A stretch of 64,000 nt of DNA from CBDCWA01 sp965223255 (GTDB lineage Bacteria > Pseudomonadota > Alphaproteobacteria > Rhizobiales > Hyphomicrobiaceae). The DNA is taken from assembly GCA_965223255.1 (NCBI GenBank), contig CBDCWA010000004.1, forward strand, positions 806,001 through 870,000, in the 5' to 3' direction. Of this stretch, positions 1 through 8,033 are shown piece after piece (within the stretch, counting starts at the first letter, position 1; the number at the start of each line of letters is the position of its first letter). A model generated the notes under the pieces. It was not told the DNA's origin. It saw nothing but the letters and a program-made list of their open reading frames with translations, and made no database searches. The position numbers were made by a program, and so were the translations under genes.

Positions 1-342
1 CAATTGTGCGCAAACCAGGCTGACCCGAACGAAGTCGCGGAGAAGACCGTTCGATGTTTGAGGGCAGCTGTTCCAAGCGCAGTTGCCGGCATCGCATTCT
101 TGTCCGGCGGCCAGTCGGATGAAGTTGCAACCAAGCACTTATCGTTGATCAATGGCTTGAAGCCGCTGCCTTGGCCGGTGACATTCTCATACGGACGCGC
201 ACTTCAGGCGGCAGCGCTACAGGCATGGGGCGGTAAATCGGAAAACGTCGCAGCAGGTCAACGCGCGTTTTCACATCGCGCCAGAATGAATGGCCTGGCA
301 GCGCTTGGAGAATGGTCAGCAGCAAGCGAACAAGCCGCCTAA
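1..342 (+). CDS. Class I fructose-bisphosphate aldolase, C-terminal part (5' end outside window)
   Basis: The reading frame is open from the first base of the window and ends at a stop at 340-342, so only the last 113 residues are seen. They contain the class I aldolase signatures GIAFLSGGQSDE and LPWPVTFSYGRALQ, then AAALQAWGGK and HRARMNGLAALGEW, which match the C-terminal third of the family. The enzyme cleaves fructose 1,6-bisphosphate in glycolysis/gluconeogenesis through a Schiff-base lysine, which lies upstream of this window. In many alphaproteobacteria this gene lies beside a thiE-like gene; here that gene is at 12117, separated by catabolic genes and a transposon. Confidence 0.9.
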   Translation, partial: QLCANQADPNEVAEKTVRCLRAAVPSAVAGIAFLSGGQSDEVATKHLSLINGLKPLPWPVTFSYGRALQAAALQAWGGKSENVAAGQRAFSHRARMNGLAALGEWSAASEQAA

Positions 343-417
343 CGAGTCCGCGGCTTTTGAAAAGACGGCACGGGGCTCGCAACATCAGCTCCGCGCCGAT
401 TTGACCGGGGATGAGAG

Positions 418-1575
418 ATGGACTTCGAATTGCCGGAAGAACTCCGTCTACTTCAAGCGACCGTGCGCCGTTTTGTTGATACCGAACTCATCCCGCTCGA
501 AGGCAGAGCGCTAGAAAACGGCAAACTCAAACCGGAGATCGAGGCAGAACTCACAGAACGCTGCAAAAAACTCGGTCTCTGGCAGATCGACGTGCCAGAG
601 GAGTATGGCGGCCAAGGCCTTGGGCTATTGGCTTGTTCGATCATTTGGTCCGAGTTTGGGCGCACGGTCGCCTTGCCGACCCGCGGTCATCGCATTCTGG
701 GCCCCGAGGTGCGCCCCGTCCTCTACCGTCTTGAGGGGGAGATGCGCGACCGCTATTTGTTCCCGGTGATGCGCGGCGAAAAGGCCTCCAGTTTCGCTCA
801 GACAGAACCCGATGCCGGCTCAGATCCTGGCAGTATGCGCACCACCGCCGTCAGAGATGGCGATCATTATGTCATCAACGGCGTAAAGCGCTTCATCACC
901 AATGCGGACACCGCAGATTTCGTCATCCTGATGGCGGCAACGGACCGCGAGAAGGGCTCGCGTGGCGGCATTTCATGCTTCTTGGTCGACATGGATCTGC
1001 CCGGCATTAGCCTGACCACCGCCTACGAGACGCTGACGGAAGAGCACCCTTGGGAAATCGTCTTCGACAACGTCAAAGTCCCAGCCACAAATCTTGTCGG
1101 CGAAGAGGGCAAAGGCTTCGCGCTCGGCCAAAAGTGGTTGACCGTCGGGCGAGTCAAACAAGGCTCGCGCGCATTGGGCGCAACACGGCGCTGCCTGGAG
1201 CTTGCGACAAGCTATGCCAACCAACGGGTGACCTTTGGCCGGCCCATCGCCGATCGCCAGGCAATTTCCTTTCGCCTTGTCGATGCCTATGTGAACCTTG
1301 AAGCAGCCGAGCTGATGGTACGCCGCGCCGCCTGCAATTACGACGCCGGCGATGATGATCGTTATCGCGCCTATACCGTCAAACTTTTTTGCACTGAGAT
1401 GGCCTGGCAAGCCGCAGATATGTGCCTGCAGGTCCATGGCGGCATCGGCCTGACCAAGGACCTGCCCGTTGAACGCTTCTGGCGCGATCAACGCAGTCAT
1501 ATGATCACCGAAGGCACACCCGAAATCATGCGCATGGCGCTCGCCCGCCATGTCCTCAAGAGTTTTGGCGAATAA
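418..1575 (+). CDS. Acyl-CoA dehydrogenase
   Basis: A full-length 385-aa FAD-dependent acyl-CoA dehydrogenase. The N-terminal helical domain is followed by the flavin-contact stretch FAQTEPDAGSDPGSM near residue 125, the middle beta domain, and the C-terminal helical domain with GRPIADRQAIS, QVHGGIGLTKDLPVERFWRD and ITEGTPEIMR. The Glu of TEGTPE (about residue 365) is at the position of the catalytic base in the medium-chain family. A purine-rich GGATGAGAG precedes the ATG. It forms a catabolic block with the convergent TTT transporter and the GMC oxidoreductase, so a role in degrading an imported organic acid is an inference; the substrate cannot be told. Confidence 0.92.
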   Translation: MDFELPEELRLLQATVRRFVDTELIPLEGRALENGKLKPEIEAELTERCKKLGLWQIDVPEEYGGQGLGLLACSIIWSEFGRTVALPTRGHRILGPEVRPVLYRLEGEMRDRYLFPVMRGEKASSFAQTEPDAGSDPGSMRTTAVRDGDHYVINGVKRFITNADTADFVILMAATDREKGSRGGISCFLVDMDLPGISLTTAYETLTEEHPWEIVFDNVKVPATNLVGEEGKGFALGQKWLTVGRVKQGSRALGATRRCLELATSYANQRVTFGRPIADRQAISFRLVDAYVNLEAAELMVRRAACNYDAGDDDRYRAYTVKLFCTEMAWQAADMCLQVHGGIGLTKDLPVERFWRDQRSHMITEGTPEIMRMALARHVLKSFGE

Positions 1576-1636
1576 TCTCTCTCTTCCGGACTTCAAACGA
1601 CGACCGAGTAATGATCATCTTCCTGAGCGACCATGA

Positions 1637-3610
1637 TCAATTAAACAGTCGGAAGAACGGCGATTCATACCACAGCACCGGCACCACCAGATTGAACAGG
1701 ACGTAAAGGATCCCGGCGCAACCGGCCACATAGACAACGATCAAGCGCCAGTCGGCCCGCGCCCAAACGATCAAATAGAGCGCAACGAAACCGAGCAGGG
1801 CGAAATATTGTCCGATCACCAGCATCGCCAGCAGAATTCCGACCAGCCAGCCATAGAAAATCAGTCCCACCACCACAGCGCCTTGACCGGACGCGCTACC
1901 GATCAGACCTGCCCTAAGCCCACCGATATCATAGGCAAGGATAACACCGATGAAGAGCACCGCAGGGATCGCGGCCACCAGCGGAAAGAAGCGCGCCGCA
2001 TCAGGCATACCGATCGTCTCGATCAATCCATAGGCAAAAACACCGAACAACAACCCACCAATGATCAGCGAAGCAATTCGATTGTCGCCATCATCCTCCC
2101 CACGAGCAACACCTCCATCCTGAGTGCCTGCCGCCGTCTCTGCATCTTTGGTCAGCCGGCGTTGGCGCAAATAGGCACCGGCAATTGTCAACCCAATCAG
2201 GATGAAAATCACCACCGTAACGGGCCGCGTCACCATTGCCCAGCCATTGGTTTGCACAGCGATCTGCAGCGCATTTTCCATGATCTTGCCGAGGATATAG
2301 CCCAACACCAAAGGCGGGCGCGGCCACCCCCCGAGCTTCATGCCCCAGCCAAGCAATCCAAAGGCCAACAATGAAATCCAATCACCGATGTGCGAGTTTT
2401 TGATCCATGCGCCCATGAACATGAACAGGATGACCAACGGCACGATAAAGTGCCCTGGCACAAAGGTAATTTTTGCCACATGCCGGCCCCAGGCGAGCAG
2501 CAGCGCCGCACCTAAAATATTTGCAATGGCAAGCGTCCAAACCAACGAAAACGTCACGTCGAGCTTGTCGGTCAACATGCGCGGGCCGGGCTCAAGGCCT
2601 TGAATCTGAAAGGCGCCGAGCAAGATCGCCATCGATGCACTGCCCGGAATAGCAAAAGCGATCGTCGGCAGCAGCGCCCCACCTTTCATCGCGTTGTTTG
2701 CTGCTTCTGGTGCAATCACACCGCGAATATCACCCTTGCCGAATTGCGAATTATCGCGCGATGATTGGACGGCATGGCCATAAGCGACCCAATCGACAAT
2801 CGAGCCACCGAGACCAGGAAGCATACCGATGTAGACCCCAAGCGCCGTACATCTGAGCCCCAACCACCAATGCCTGAAGGCATCTTTCACACCTTGAATT
2901 AATCCACTGCCGGCATCAGTTACTTTGGAAATGGCATCACCCCGCCGTGCGAGGTCGATCATTTCAGGCAACGCGAATAAGCCAAGAACAACTGGAATCA
3001 ACGGTAGGCCGTCGAGCAAATAATTGACGCCTAGGCTATAGCGTGGCACCCCGCCGAACTCTGCAAATCCGATCATCGACAGCAACAGCCCAAGGCACGC
3101 CGACGCCAAGCCCTTGAGGATTGAATTGCCGGACAATGAGCCGACCATCGTCAACCCAAGGAGAGCGAGTGCAAAAAATTCCGCCTCCGCGAACGACAAG
3201 ATCAACGGTTTTACGATTGGAATGGACGCCGCCAAAAATATCGCACCCAGGACACCGCCGATCATCGAAACCGTATAGGCCGCCCCGAGCGCCCGCGCGG
3301 CCTCACCCTTTTGGGCGAGCGGATAGCCATCGAGGATTGTGGCTTGCGAGGCAGCCGTCCCGGGCACCCCAAGCAACACTGACGACAATGTATCAGCAGT
3401 CGTCGTCACGGCATACATGCCGAGCAGAAAGGCAAAGGCAGATCCTGGAGAGAGACCAAATGTAAAGGGGAGCAAAATGGCCATTCCGACCAAACCGGAC
3501 AGGCCTGGAACGGCACCGAAAAACATGCCGATGCAAACGCCAAGGAGCAGATAGCCCGCAGCTGGCCAAGCGACCACCAGCAATAGGCCGTTGAAGACGG
3601 CATCAAACAT
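1637..3610 (-). CDS. Tripartite tricarboxylate transporter, fused TctA-TctB membrane subunits
   Basis: A 657-aa polytopic membrane protein. The first ~500 residues are TctA-like: the PGLSGLVGMAILLPFTFGL segment near residue 32, the conserved TADTLSSVLLGVPGTAASQA stretch, and PGLGGSIVDWVAYGHA in the second half. After a hydrophilic linker (AETAAGTQDGGVARGEDDGD) there are about four more membrane segments of TctB type, so both membrane subunits are in one chain. TTT systems are secondary carriers driven by ion gradients that take substrate from a Bug/TctC binding protein, here encoded immediately upstream at 3713-4786. I chose the ATG at 3610 (MFDAVFNG), where TctA homology begins; the frame is open 26 codons further. 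Confidence 0.92.
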   Translation of the reverse strand: MFDAVFNGLLLVVAWPAAGYLLLGVCIGMFFGAVPGLSGLVGMAILLPFTFGLSPGSAFAFLLGMYAVTTTADTLSSVLLGVPGTAASQATILDGYPLAQKGEAARALGAAYTVSMIGGVLGAIFLAASIPIVKPLILSFAEAEFFALALLGLTMVGSLSGNSILKGLASACLGLLLSMIGFAEFGGVPRYSLGVNYLLDGLPLIPVVLGLFALPEMIDLARRGDAISKVTDAGSGLIQGVKDAFRHWWLGLRCTALGVYIGMLPGLGGSIVDWVAYGHAVQSSRDNSQFGKGDIRGVIAPEAANNAMKGGALLPTIAFAIPGSASMAILLGAFQIQGLEPGPRMLTDKLDVTFSLVWTLAIANILGAALLLAWGRHVAKITFVPGHFIVPLVILFMFMGAWIKNSHIGDWISLLAFGLLGWGMKLGGWPRPPLVLGYILGKIMENALQIAVQTNGWAMVTRPVTVVIFILIGLTIAGAYLRQRRLTKDAETAAGTQDGGVARGEDDGDNRIASLIIGGLLFGVFAYGLIETIGMPDAARFFPLVAAIPAVLFIGVILAYDIGGLRAGLIGSASGQGAVVVGLIFYGWLVGILLAMLVIGQYFALLGFVALYLIVWARADWRLIVVYVAGCAGILYVLFNLVVPVLWYESPFFRLFN

Positions 3611-3712
3611 GAAATACCTGAGCCTTATGCCCAGCAGACATCGAGACCAGTCCACCGGTGTTGCAACGCGTACGCCGGCCTGAGGCACCAGGCCGACGTC
3701 TTGAGGAGGGCG

Positions 3713-4786
3713 CTATTTCTTCTGAATTGAGCGAATATGCGCGCGGACTTCGGGCTTCACGTTGAGCGCTGCAGCAATACGCCGTTTGGCATCGTCACCT
3801 GACCGCGCAACCAGAGCACTCTTATTCTTCTTGCGATACTCGGCAAGATAGCCTGCGTCTTTCTGGGTCTTGCCCCATGCGGCTCTCAGATCATTCAATG
3901 CCGCTTTCGGCGCACCCTTTGGTAGGATGATAATGCGCAGGAACTGGCGCGCTCCTGCAATCAGCTTATAGACCTCCCAGTCAAGACCTGACGGCTTCTT
4001 GCCAAACTTTTTGACATAGGTTTCATAAAACGTCGGAATATCGCCAGAAATAGTAGGCGAACGCTTGATCGAACCGTCGGGCTGCAAATCTCCGACCTGC
4101 CAGACCGGCACCGAGATGCCTGGCTTGATCAACAATGCTTCTACTTTGCCGTAATAACCAGCGACCGAATCTTCAGTGTATTGCACTTCATTCTGCAAAA
4201 TCGCGCGGCGAATGCGATTCGAGCCCTTATAGCCGGTTACGTGTTCATGCTTGACCCCCAGCAAGCGCAGCGTCAGTTTTATGCCGGTGTCTTTTGAACT
4301 ACGCGGTCCGTGGCCGGCTGACTTAAACGGCTTCGTCCCTTTGAGAATTGCAAATGGCCCACTCCCCAATAAGATTTCCTTGCGAACATGAGCCACTTGC
4401 TGTTGAGCAATGGCACCGACGTATTGGAAGTCGACAAGGTTTACGGTGAGCGCCTTCGAGCCGACGGCCTGATACATCCACGGAGTCGTGAACACGCCCA
4501 TGAAACTGCCATCCGTTGGCGCACCGCCCCCAAGATAATTTGCACCCACGGAACCACCAGCACCCGGCTTATTGCGCACGATAATCGTCGGTTTACCTGG
4601 AATGTACTTTTCCATGTAGCGCATAAGGGTGCGCCCTTGCACATCGGTATTTCCGCCGGCGCCATAGTTAATGACGACATTGAGCTTCTTGCCCTTATAG
4701 AACTGCGCATCTGCCGGTACTGCACTGCCGAAAATGGCAATCAGTCCAACCCCCGAGCAGAGGGCAAGTGTTCTGGTGATCTGCAT
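3713..4786 (-). CDS. TTT transporter periplasmic binding protein (TctC/Bug family)
   Basis: A 357-aa protein with a Sec-type signal peptide (about residues 1-28, ending ADAQ) and the Bug fold: VINYGAGGNTDVQGRTLMRY and a conserved NKPGAGGSVGANYL. It would capture an organic acid in the periplasm and hand it to the fused TctAB protein encoded 102 bases downstream. Start at 4786 is supported by a strong GGGAGGAAT Shine-Dalgarno; the longer frame to 4828 would bury the signal peptide. The middle of the mature chain diverges from the usual Bug pattern, so the ligand cannot be guessed. Confidence 0.9.
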   Translation of the reverse strand: MQITRTLALCSGVGLIAIFGSAVPADAQFYKGKKLNVVINYGAGGNTDVQGRTLMRYMEKYIPGKPTIIVRNKPGAGGSVGANYLGGGAPTDGSFMGVFTTPWMYQAVGSKALTVNLVDFQYVGAIAQQQVAHVRKEILLGSGPFAILKGTKPFKSAGHGPRSSKDTGIKLTLRLLGVKHEHVTGYKGSNRIRRAILQNEVQYTEDSVAGYYGKVEALLIKPGISVPVWQVGDLQPDGSIKRSPTISGDIPTFYETYVKKFGKKPSGLDWEVYKLIAGARQFLRIIILPKGAPKAALNDLRAAWGKTQKDAGYLAEYRKKNKSALVARSGDDAKRRIAAALNVKPEVRAHIRSIQKK

Positions 4787-4981
4787 GATTGAATTCCTCC
4801 CGGACACACAGGGATCTAATCGTCCCAATCGGTACGTCTAGCATGAGACACAATGGCGTTAGGTAGCGCCCTGCCTTATGGGCACATTTATCGGCCCACG
4901 AAGCCAGCGTATGTGGCAGCCGGAGGCGAGGCAAGACAAATCAGCACTTCATGAGTTTTTGCGTATCTTCGAACTCAGACC

Positions 4982-6616
4982 TCAAGCGTCATTAACGGCC
5001 GGCAACGGCTGCAAGCCCCTGACCAGGTCTGCACCTTTTTCCGCGATCATGAATACAGCGGCATTGAGGTTGCCCGAAATAAGATCCGGCATCACCGATG
5101 CATCGATCACCCTGAGATTTTGCGTACCTTTGACCTTGAGATCAGGATCGACGACGCAATGCGTCCCCGTCCCCATTGGGCAGGTGCAGGCCGGGTGGTG
5201 AGCCGTAACCACGGTCTCACGAATAAAGGTGTCGATCTCCTGATCCGTCGATACTTTCGGTCCGGGCGAAAGCTCTTCACCGCGAAATTCGGAAAGCCCC
5301 TTTTGTGATCCAAGCTCACGGCCGAGCTTGAAGCCCTCCCTCAGCGTAAAGATATCTTTCTCCGCGGACAGGAAATTGGCAATAAAACGCGGATGCTTCA
5401 TCGGGTCCTTGGAGGTCAGCAGCATCTCACCGCGGCTTTCCGGATGCAGCAGCGTGGGGCGGATACCATAGCCATCGCTATAGGCTTTCTTGACACCCGG
5501 AAACCACATGTGGGCATGACCCGGGATGCCGCGAAACAGGAACTGCAGATCCGGAACCGGTGAAGACTTGTCGATTTTGACATAGCCCTGCAGGCCGCCA
5601 GGCGGCACGGTGGCAGGACCGGTCCCGAACAGATAGGCACGCACCATTGCCAACGCGATATTGTCGAACCGCATCAAATTTCGAAAGCTGCTGGGATTAT
5701 TGGGCCGGGTCCACTGGATAAACAGCGACAGATGATCTTGCAGATTTTTCCCAACTGGCAAATCGACCAAAGTCTGAATACCGACATCGCGCAAATTATC
5801 TGCCGGCCCGACACCTGAGAGCATCAACAGCTGCGGTGAATTGAATGCGCCTCCCGACAGGATCACTTCCCGCCCAGCCAGCACCTGTTTGACTTCGCCG
5901 CCTTGGACATATTCGATCCCTTTAGCCGTTGTCCCTTCGAACAGGATACGGGTCGCATAAGCGTTCTGCGCAACATCCAGGTTGACCCGGTGGCGTGCTG
6001 GACGCAGGAACGCATTCGATGCCGAAGCACGATAGCCCTTATTGATGGTGTATTGCGCGCGTCCGAAGCCAAATTGCGACTTGCCGTTGTAGTCAGGCGT
6101 CAAATCAAAGCCCATCTCGCTGGCAGCCGCCCTCCAACCCTCGAACAAGGGATCATTCGTGCCTGCAAATTGCACACCGAGCGGCCCGCTATCGCCGCGC
6201 CAGGTATCACCACCACCTTCGAACGTCTCACATCGTTTGAAATAGGGCAGCACGTCATTGTAGCGCCAGCCTGTCGCCCCACCCTCGGCCCAGCGATCAT
6301 AGTCACCACGATTGCCCCGCACATAGGCCATGACATTGATTGATGATGACCCACCTATAACCTTACCCCGCGTCGCCTCCACACCACGACCGGCAACACC
6401 GGGGTCTTTCTCATAATCATACCCCCAGTCGAACATGCGATGCTCAAGGATTTTGCCCAATCCAAGAGGGATCTGAATAAGGGGATGGCGGTCACTGCCA
6501 CCGGCTTCCAGCAACAGGACCGAAGCACCCGCATCCTCCGTCAGCCGGTGAGCCAGCACACAACCCGCCGATCCAGCGCCAACGATCACATAATCATAGG
6601 TTTTTTGTCCGATCAT
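4982..6616 (-). CDS. GMC-family FAD oxidoreductase (choline dehydrogenase-like)
   Basis: A 544-aa glucose-methanol-choline oxidoreductase. The dinucleotide-binding motif YDYVIVGAGSAGCVLAHRL is at residues 7-25, followed by LLLEAGG and the GMC signature RGKVIGGSSSINVMAYVRG. The C-terminus has the active-site region VVTAHHPACTCPMG and the closing DASVMPDLISGNLNAAVFMI. It oxidises an alcohol with FAD; the substrate is unknown. ATG at 6616 has a GGGAAGAGGG ribosome site; in-frame starts up to 6661 are possible. The IS1-family element begins only 68 bases upstream of this start and has separated the gene from what was probably a shared divergent promoter with the TauD gene at 11190. Confidence 0.92.
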   Translation of the reverse strand: MIGQKTYDYVIVGAGSAGCVLAHRLTEDAGASVLLLEAGGSDRHPLIQIPLGLGKILEHRMFDWGYDYEKDPGVAGRGVEATRGKVIGGSSSINVMAYVRGNRGDYDRWAEGGATGWRYNDVLPYFKRCETFEGGGDTWRGDSGPLGVQFAGTNDPLFEGWRAAASEMGFDLTPDYNGKSQFGFGRAQYTINKGYRASASNAFLRPARHRVNLDVAQNAYATRILFEGTTAKGIEYVQGGEVKQVLAGREVILSGGAFNSPQLLMLSGVGPADNLRDVGIQTLVDLPVGKNLQDHLSLFIQWTRPNNPSSFRNLMRFDNIALAMVRAYLFGTGPATVPPGGLQGYVKIDKSSPVPDLQFLFRGIPGHAHMWFPGVKKAYSDGYGIRPTLLHPESRGEMLLTSKDPMKHPRFIANFLSAEKDIFTLREGFKLGRELGSQKGLSEFRGEELSPGPKVSTDQEIDTFIRETVVTAHHPACTCPMGTGTHCVVDPDLKVKGTQNLRVIDASVMPDLISGNLNAAVFMIAEKGADLVRGLQPLPAVNDA

Positions 6617-6675
6617 CCCTCTTCCCATTTGTTCTGTGCCATTCACCATGGTCGGCGCCACAGGCGTTTTTGGTG

Positions 6676-6683
6676 CAAAATCG
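6676..6683. repeat. Target-site duplication, left copy (CAAAATCG)
   Basis: The 8-bp sequence CAAAATCG directly abuts the left terminal inverted repeat and is repeated exactly at 10923-10930 after the right one. An 8-bp duplication is within the range known for the IS1 family. Confidence 0.85.
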
Positions 6684-6697
6684 GGTGCTGTCCTAAT
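6684..6697 (+). repeat. Left terminal inverted repeat of the transposon
   Basis: GGTGCTGTCCTAAT, an exact reverse complement of 10909-10922. Inward of it, TGTCC at 6690-6694 is mirrored by GGACA at 6700-6704, a small dyad that could be part of a transposase-binding site. Confidence 0.85.
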
Positions 6698-6731
6698 ACG
6701 GACAACTGAAGCTGAATTCGATCAGCAATGC

Positions 6732-7277
6732 CTATTCCGTGATCGGTTGCTCGGCCCGCCACTTGTCTAGTCGAGACATGCCAAACGTAAAGAAACATCC
6801 AAATTTACGTTGCCACCAACTCAATGGCACGAGGAATTCAGATCCAACACCACGGGACTTGGCTTCATCATTATCCGCCATTAAATCAACAAGTCGCTTT
6901 ATCGACGGCTCGTCACATTCAATGCGAACTCGAGCCGATCGAGCCTTGGTCAAATTTTCGGGTGTTGCATCCCAAGATTCTATATTAGCCGCAAGATTGG
7001 TAAACCGACGGCACAGATCGTTATGTAGTTCAGACTTCTTGCCGAAGCCAAGTAGCAGATCAATTAGAGAACCAAGGCCAATAATGGCCGTAAGACCAGT
7101 CGCAATCTCAGTCAGATTTCCAAGCAGCGCAAAAAAAGCTGATGATGCACCAAATACGGTGAGAACGGAGATCCCATCATGCAATGAACGATAATGGTCT
7201 CTCAAATATGCATGGTATCGACGGCTCCTATGAACAGCGTAAGAGATGTCATAATAGCGGTCATCATCCCAGGTCAT
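6732..7277 (-). CDS. SLATT-like two-transmembrane effector candidate
   Basis: A 181-aa protein with a charged N-terminal helix rich in Tyr/His/Arg (residues 1-33), two adjacent membrane helices (about 35-53, GISVLTVFGASSAFFALL, and 57-77, IATGLTAIIGLGSLIDLLLG), then a long cytosolic helix (ELHNDLCRRFTNLAANIE) and a charged tail. This architecture resembles SLATT domains, predicted pore-forming effectors in bacterial conflict systems; I recognise the layout rather than a defining motif. The ATG at 7277 overlaps the TGA of the 57-aa gene (ATGA), indicating translational coupling; an in-frame start at 7340 would lie inside that gene. Alternative: an uncharacterised inner-membrane protein. Confidence 0.55.
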   Translation of the reverse strand: MTWDDDRYYDISYAVHRSRRYHAYLRDHYRSLHDGISVLTVFGASSAFFALLGNLTEIATGLTAIIGLGSLIDLLLGFGKKSELHNDLCRRFTNLAANIESWDATPENLTKARSARVRIECDEPSIKRLVDLMADNDEAKSRGVGSEFLVPLSWWQRKFGCFFTFGMSRLDKWRAEQPITE

Positions 7278-7447
7278 TTTTTCTTGTCTGGTGTTGATGG
7301 TTGAATTGGCCTTGCTGGTGGTCTGGGTGGTTTCCTCCAATCGGTTTGCTCCTTAATTCCTGGTCTCTCAGGCTCGTCATTCCTAATTATATTCTTTTCG
7401 GGATGCGAACCGGCCTCTTTCAAGATTTTTTTTACAGTTTTGGCCAT
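7274..7447 (-). CDS. 57-aa basic/proline-rich protein coupled to the SLATT-like gene
   Basis: A small hydrophilic protein: a lysine-rich start (MAKTVKKILKEAGS) and a Pro/Arg/Lys-rich tail (WRKPPRPPARP ... DKKK). It has no membrane segment and I do not recognise a family. An AAGGAATT ribosome site lies upstream of ATG 7447, and its stop codon shares bases with the SLATT-like start, so the two are made together. It could be a regulator, sensor or immunity partner of the membrane protein; that is inference from coupling alone. Confidence 0.55.
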   Translation of the reverse strand: MAKTVKKILKEAGSHPEKNIIRNDEPERPGIKEQTDWRKPPRPPARPIQPSTPDKKK

Positions 7448-7554
7448 AATAATTCCTTCGACTACAATCTTAGTCTTGTTCACGGTTCTGGCTGAAAGCT
7501 CTGATACTCGCTGCAAGAGCCAGCCACGTTACCTCGCCTTCGATGCAACACTAG

Positions 7555-7583
7555 GTATAAAGAGCTGTTGCCTTGGTAATCAA
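7555..7583 (-). promoter_or_regulatory. Candidate promoter for the 57-aa/SLATT-like operon
   Basis: Read on the minus strand, TTGATT (7583-7578) and TTATAC (7560-7555) are separated by 17 bases. The pair lies just after the terminator hairpin of the preceding small gene and about 108 bases ahead of the 57-aa start, as expected for a separate transcription unit. Confidence 0.4.
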
Positions 7584-7590
7584 CGAGAAA

Positions 7591-7612
7591 GGAGGCAGCG
7601 CAAGCTGCCTCC
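7591..7612 (-). terminator. Rho-independent terminator after the 29-aa hydrophobic gene
   Basis: A perfect 9-bp stem GGAGGCAGC/GCTGCCTCC with a four-base loop. On the minus strand it is followed by TTTCTCGTT and begins 7 bases past the stop codon of the 29-aa gene at 7620-7709. Confidence 0.7.
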
Positions 7613-7619
7613 AATCCCG

Positions 7620-7709
7620 CTAGATCAATATCACCAATATTGCGGCAAGTGCCAAAAGGCACTCAGCAACATCGATTTTGATCGTCAAGCTGACCTTGGT
7701 GGTCTTCAT
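7620..7709 (-). CDS. 29-aa hydrophobic peptide (type I toxin-like micro-gene)
   Basis: The peptide begins MKTTKVSLTIKID and ends in a membrane-type stretch LLALAAILVILI. A GGAGGGC ribosome site stands 7 bases before ATG 7709, and a rho-independent terminator starts 7 bases after the stop, so site, frame and terminator form a compact transcription unit. A short basic head and a C-terminal hydrophobic helix are shared by type I toxins and small membrane regulators. The frame is open upstream to an ATG at 7856 (78 aa), but that start has no clear ribosome site. I do not recognise the family. Confidence 0.45.
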   Translation of the reverse strand: MKTTKVSLTIKIDVAECLLALAAILVILI

Positions 7710-8033
7710 AGTGAAGCCCTCCAGGTCGGACCGGTCCAACCCAAGGGTTGAAAACTGATCACCATCAAACGGTTTCGAACCCCCGTTTATGGCAGCATGG
7801 GCCCACAGTCCACAGAGCGCTCTGCTTTCGGCAGCATCGAGTGGTAACCGGGCCATCGCCCAATGGGGTCAGGTGTGCCGGCTCGATGGTGTTGAGTTAT
7901 CCCTTGACCAAGTTCACGGTACCAACGTGAGGGTCGTAGGGCTCAACGTAGTCAGTATTGACGATTCGCTCGAAGCATTGCGAGTATTTTTGTCGAGTAC
8001 CGAGGAAATTCATCAAAACAGTCACTGCTCGCC
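7710..8033. other. Region between transposase and micro-gene, no confident gene
   Basis: These 324 bases lie inside the transposon. They are less AT-rich than the cargo and would be the leader of the 29-aa gene on the minus strand. A 49-codon in-frame extension of that gene is open here. The segment around 7771-7790 recalls a tRNA T-loop but cannot be folded into a tRNA. Confidence 0.4.

Noticed and set aside
973..1596. 207-aa open frame on the minus strand
   Set aside because: It is antisense to the acyl-CoA dehydrogenase, whose motifs are intact; codon-bias shadow.
1808..2374. 188-aa open frame on the plus strand
   Set aside because: Antisense to the TctA-TctB fusion, with no domain logic and a His/Gln-rich shadow composition.
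7765..7850. Possible tRNA on the minus strand (GGTTCGAAACC T-loop-like sequence)
   Set aside because: The T-stem does not pair in the standard 5+7+5 layout and no acceptor or anticodon stem could be built around it.
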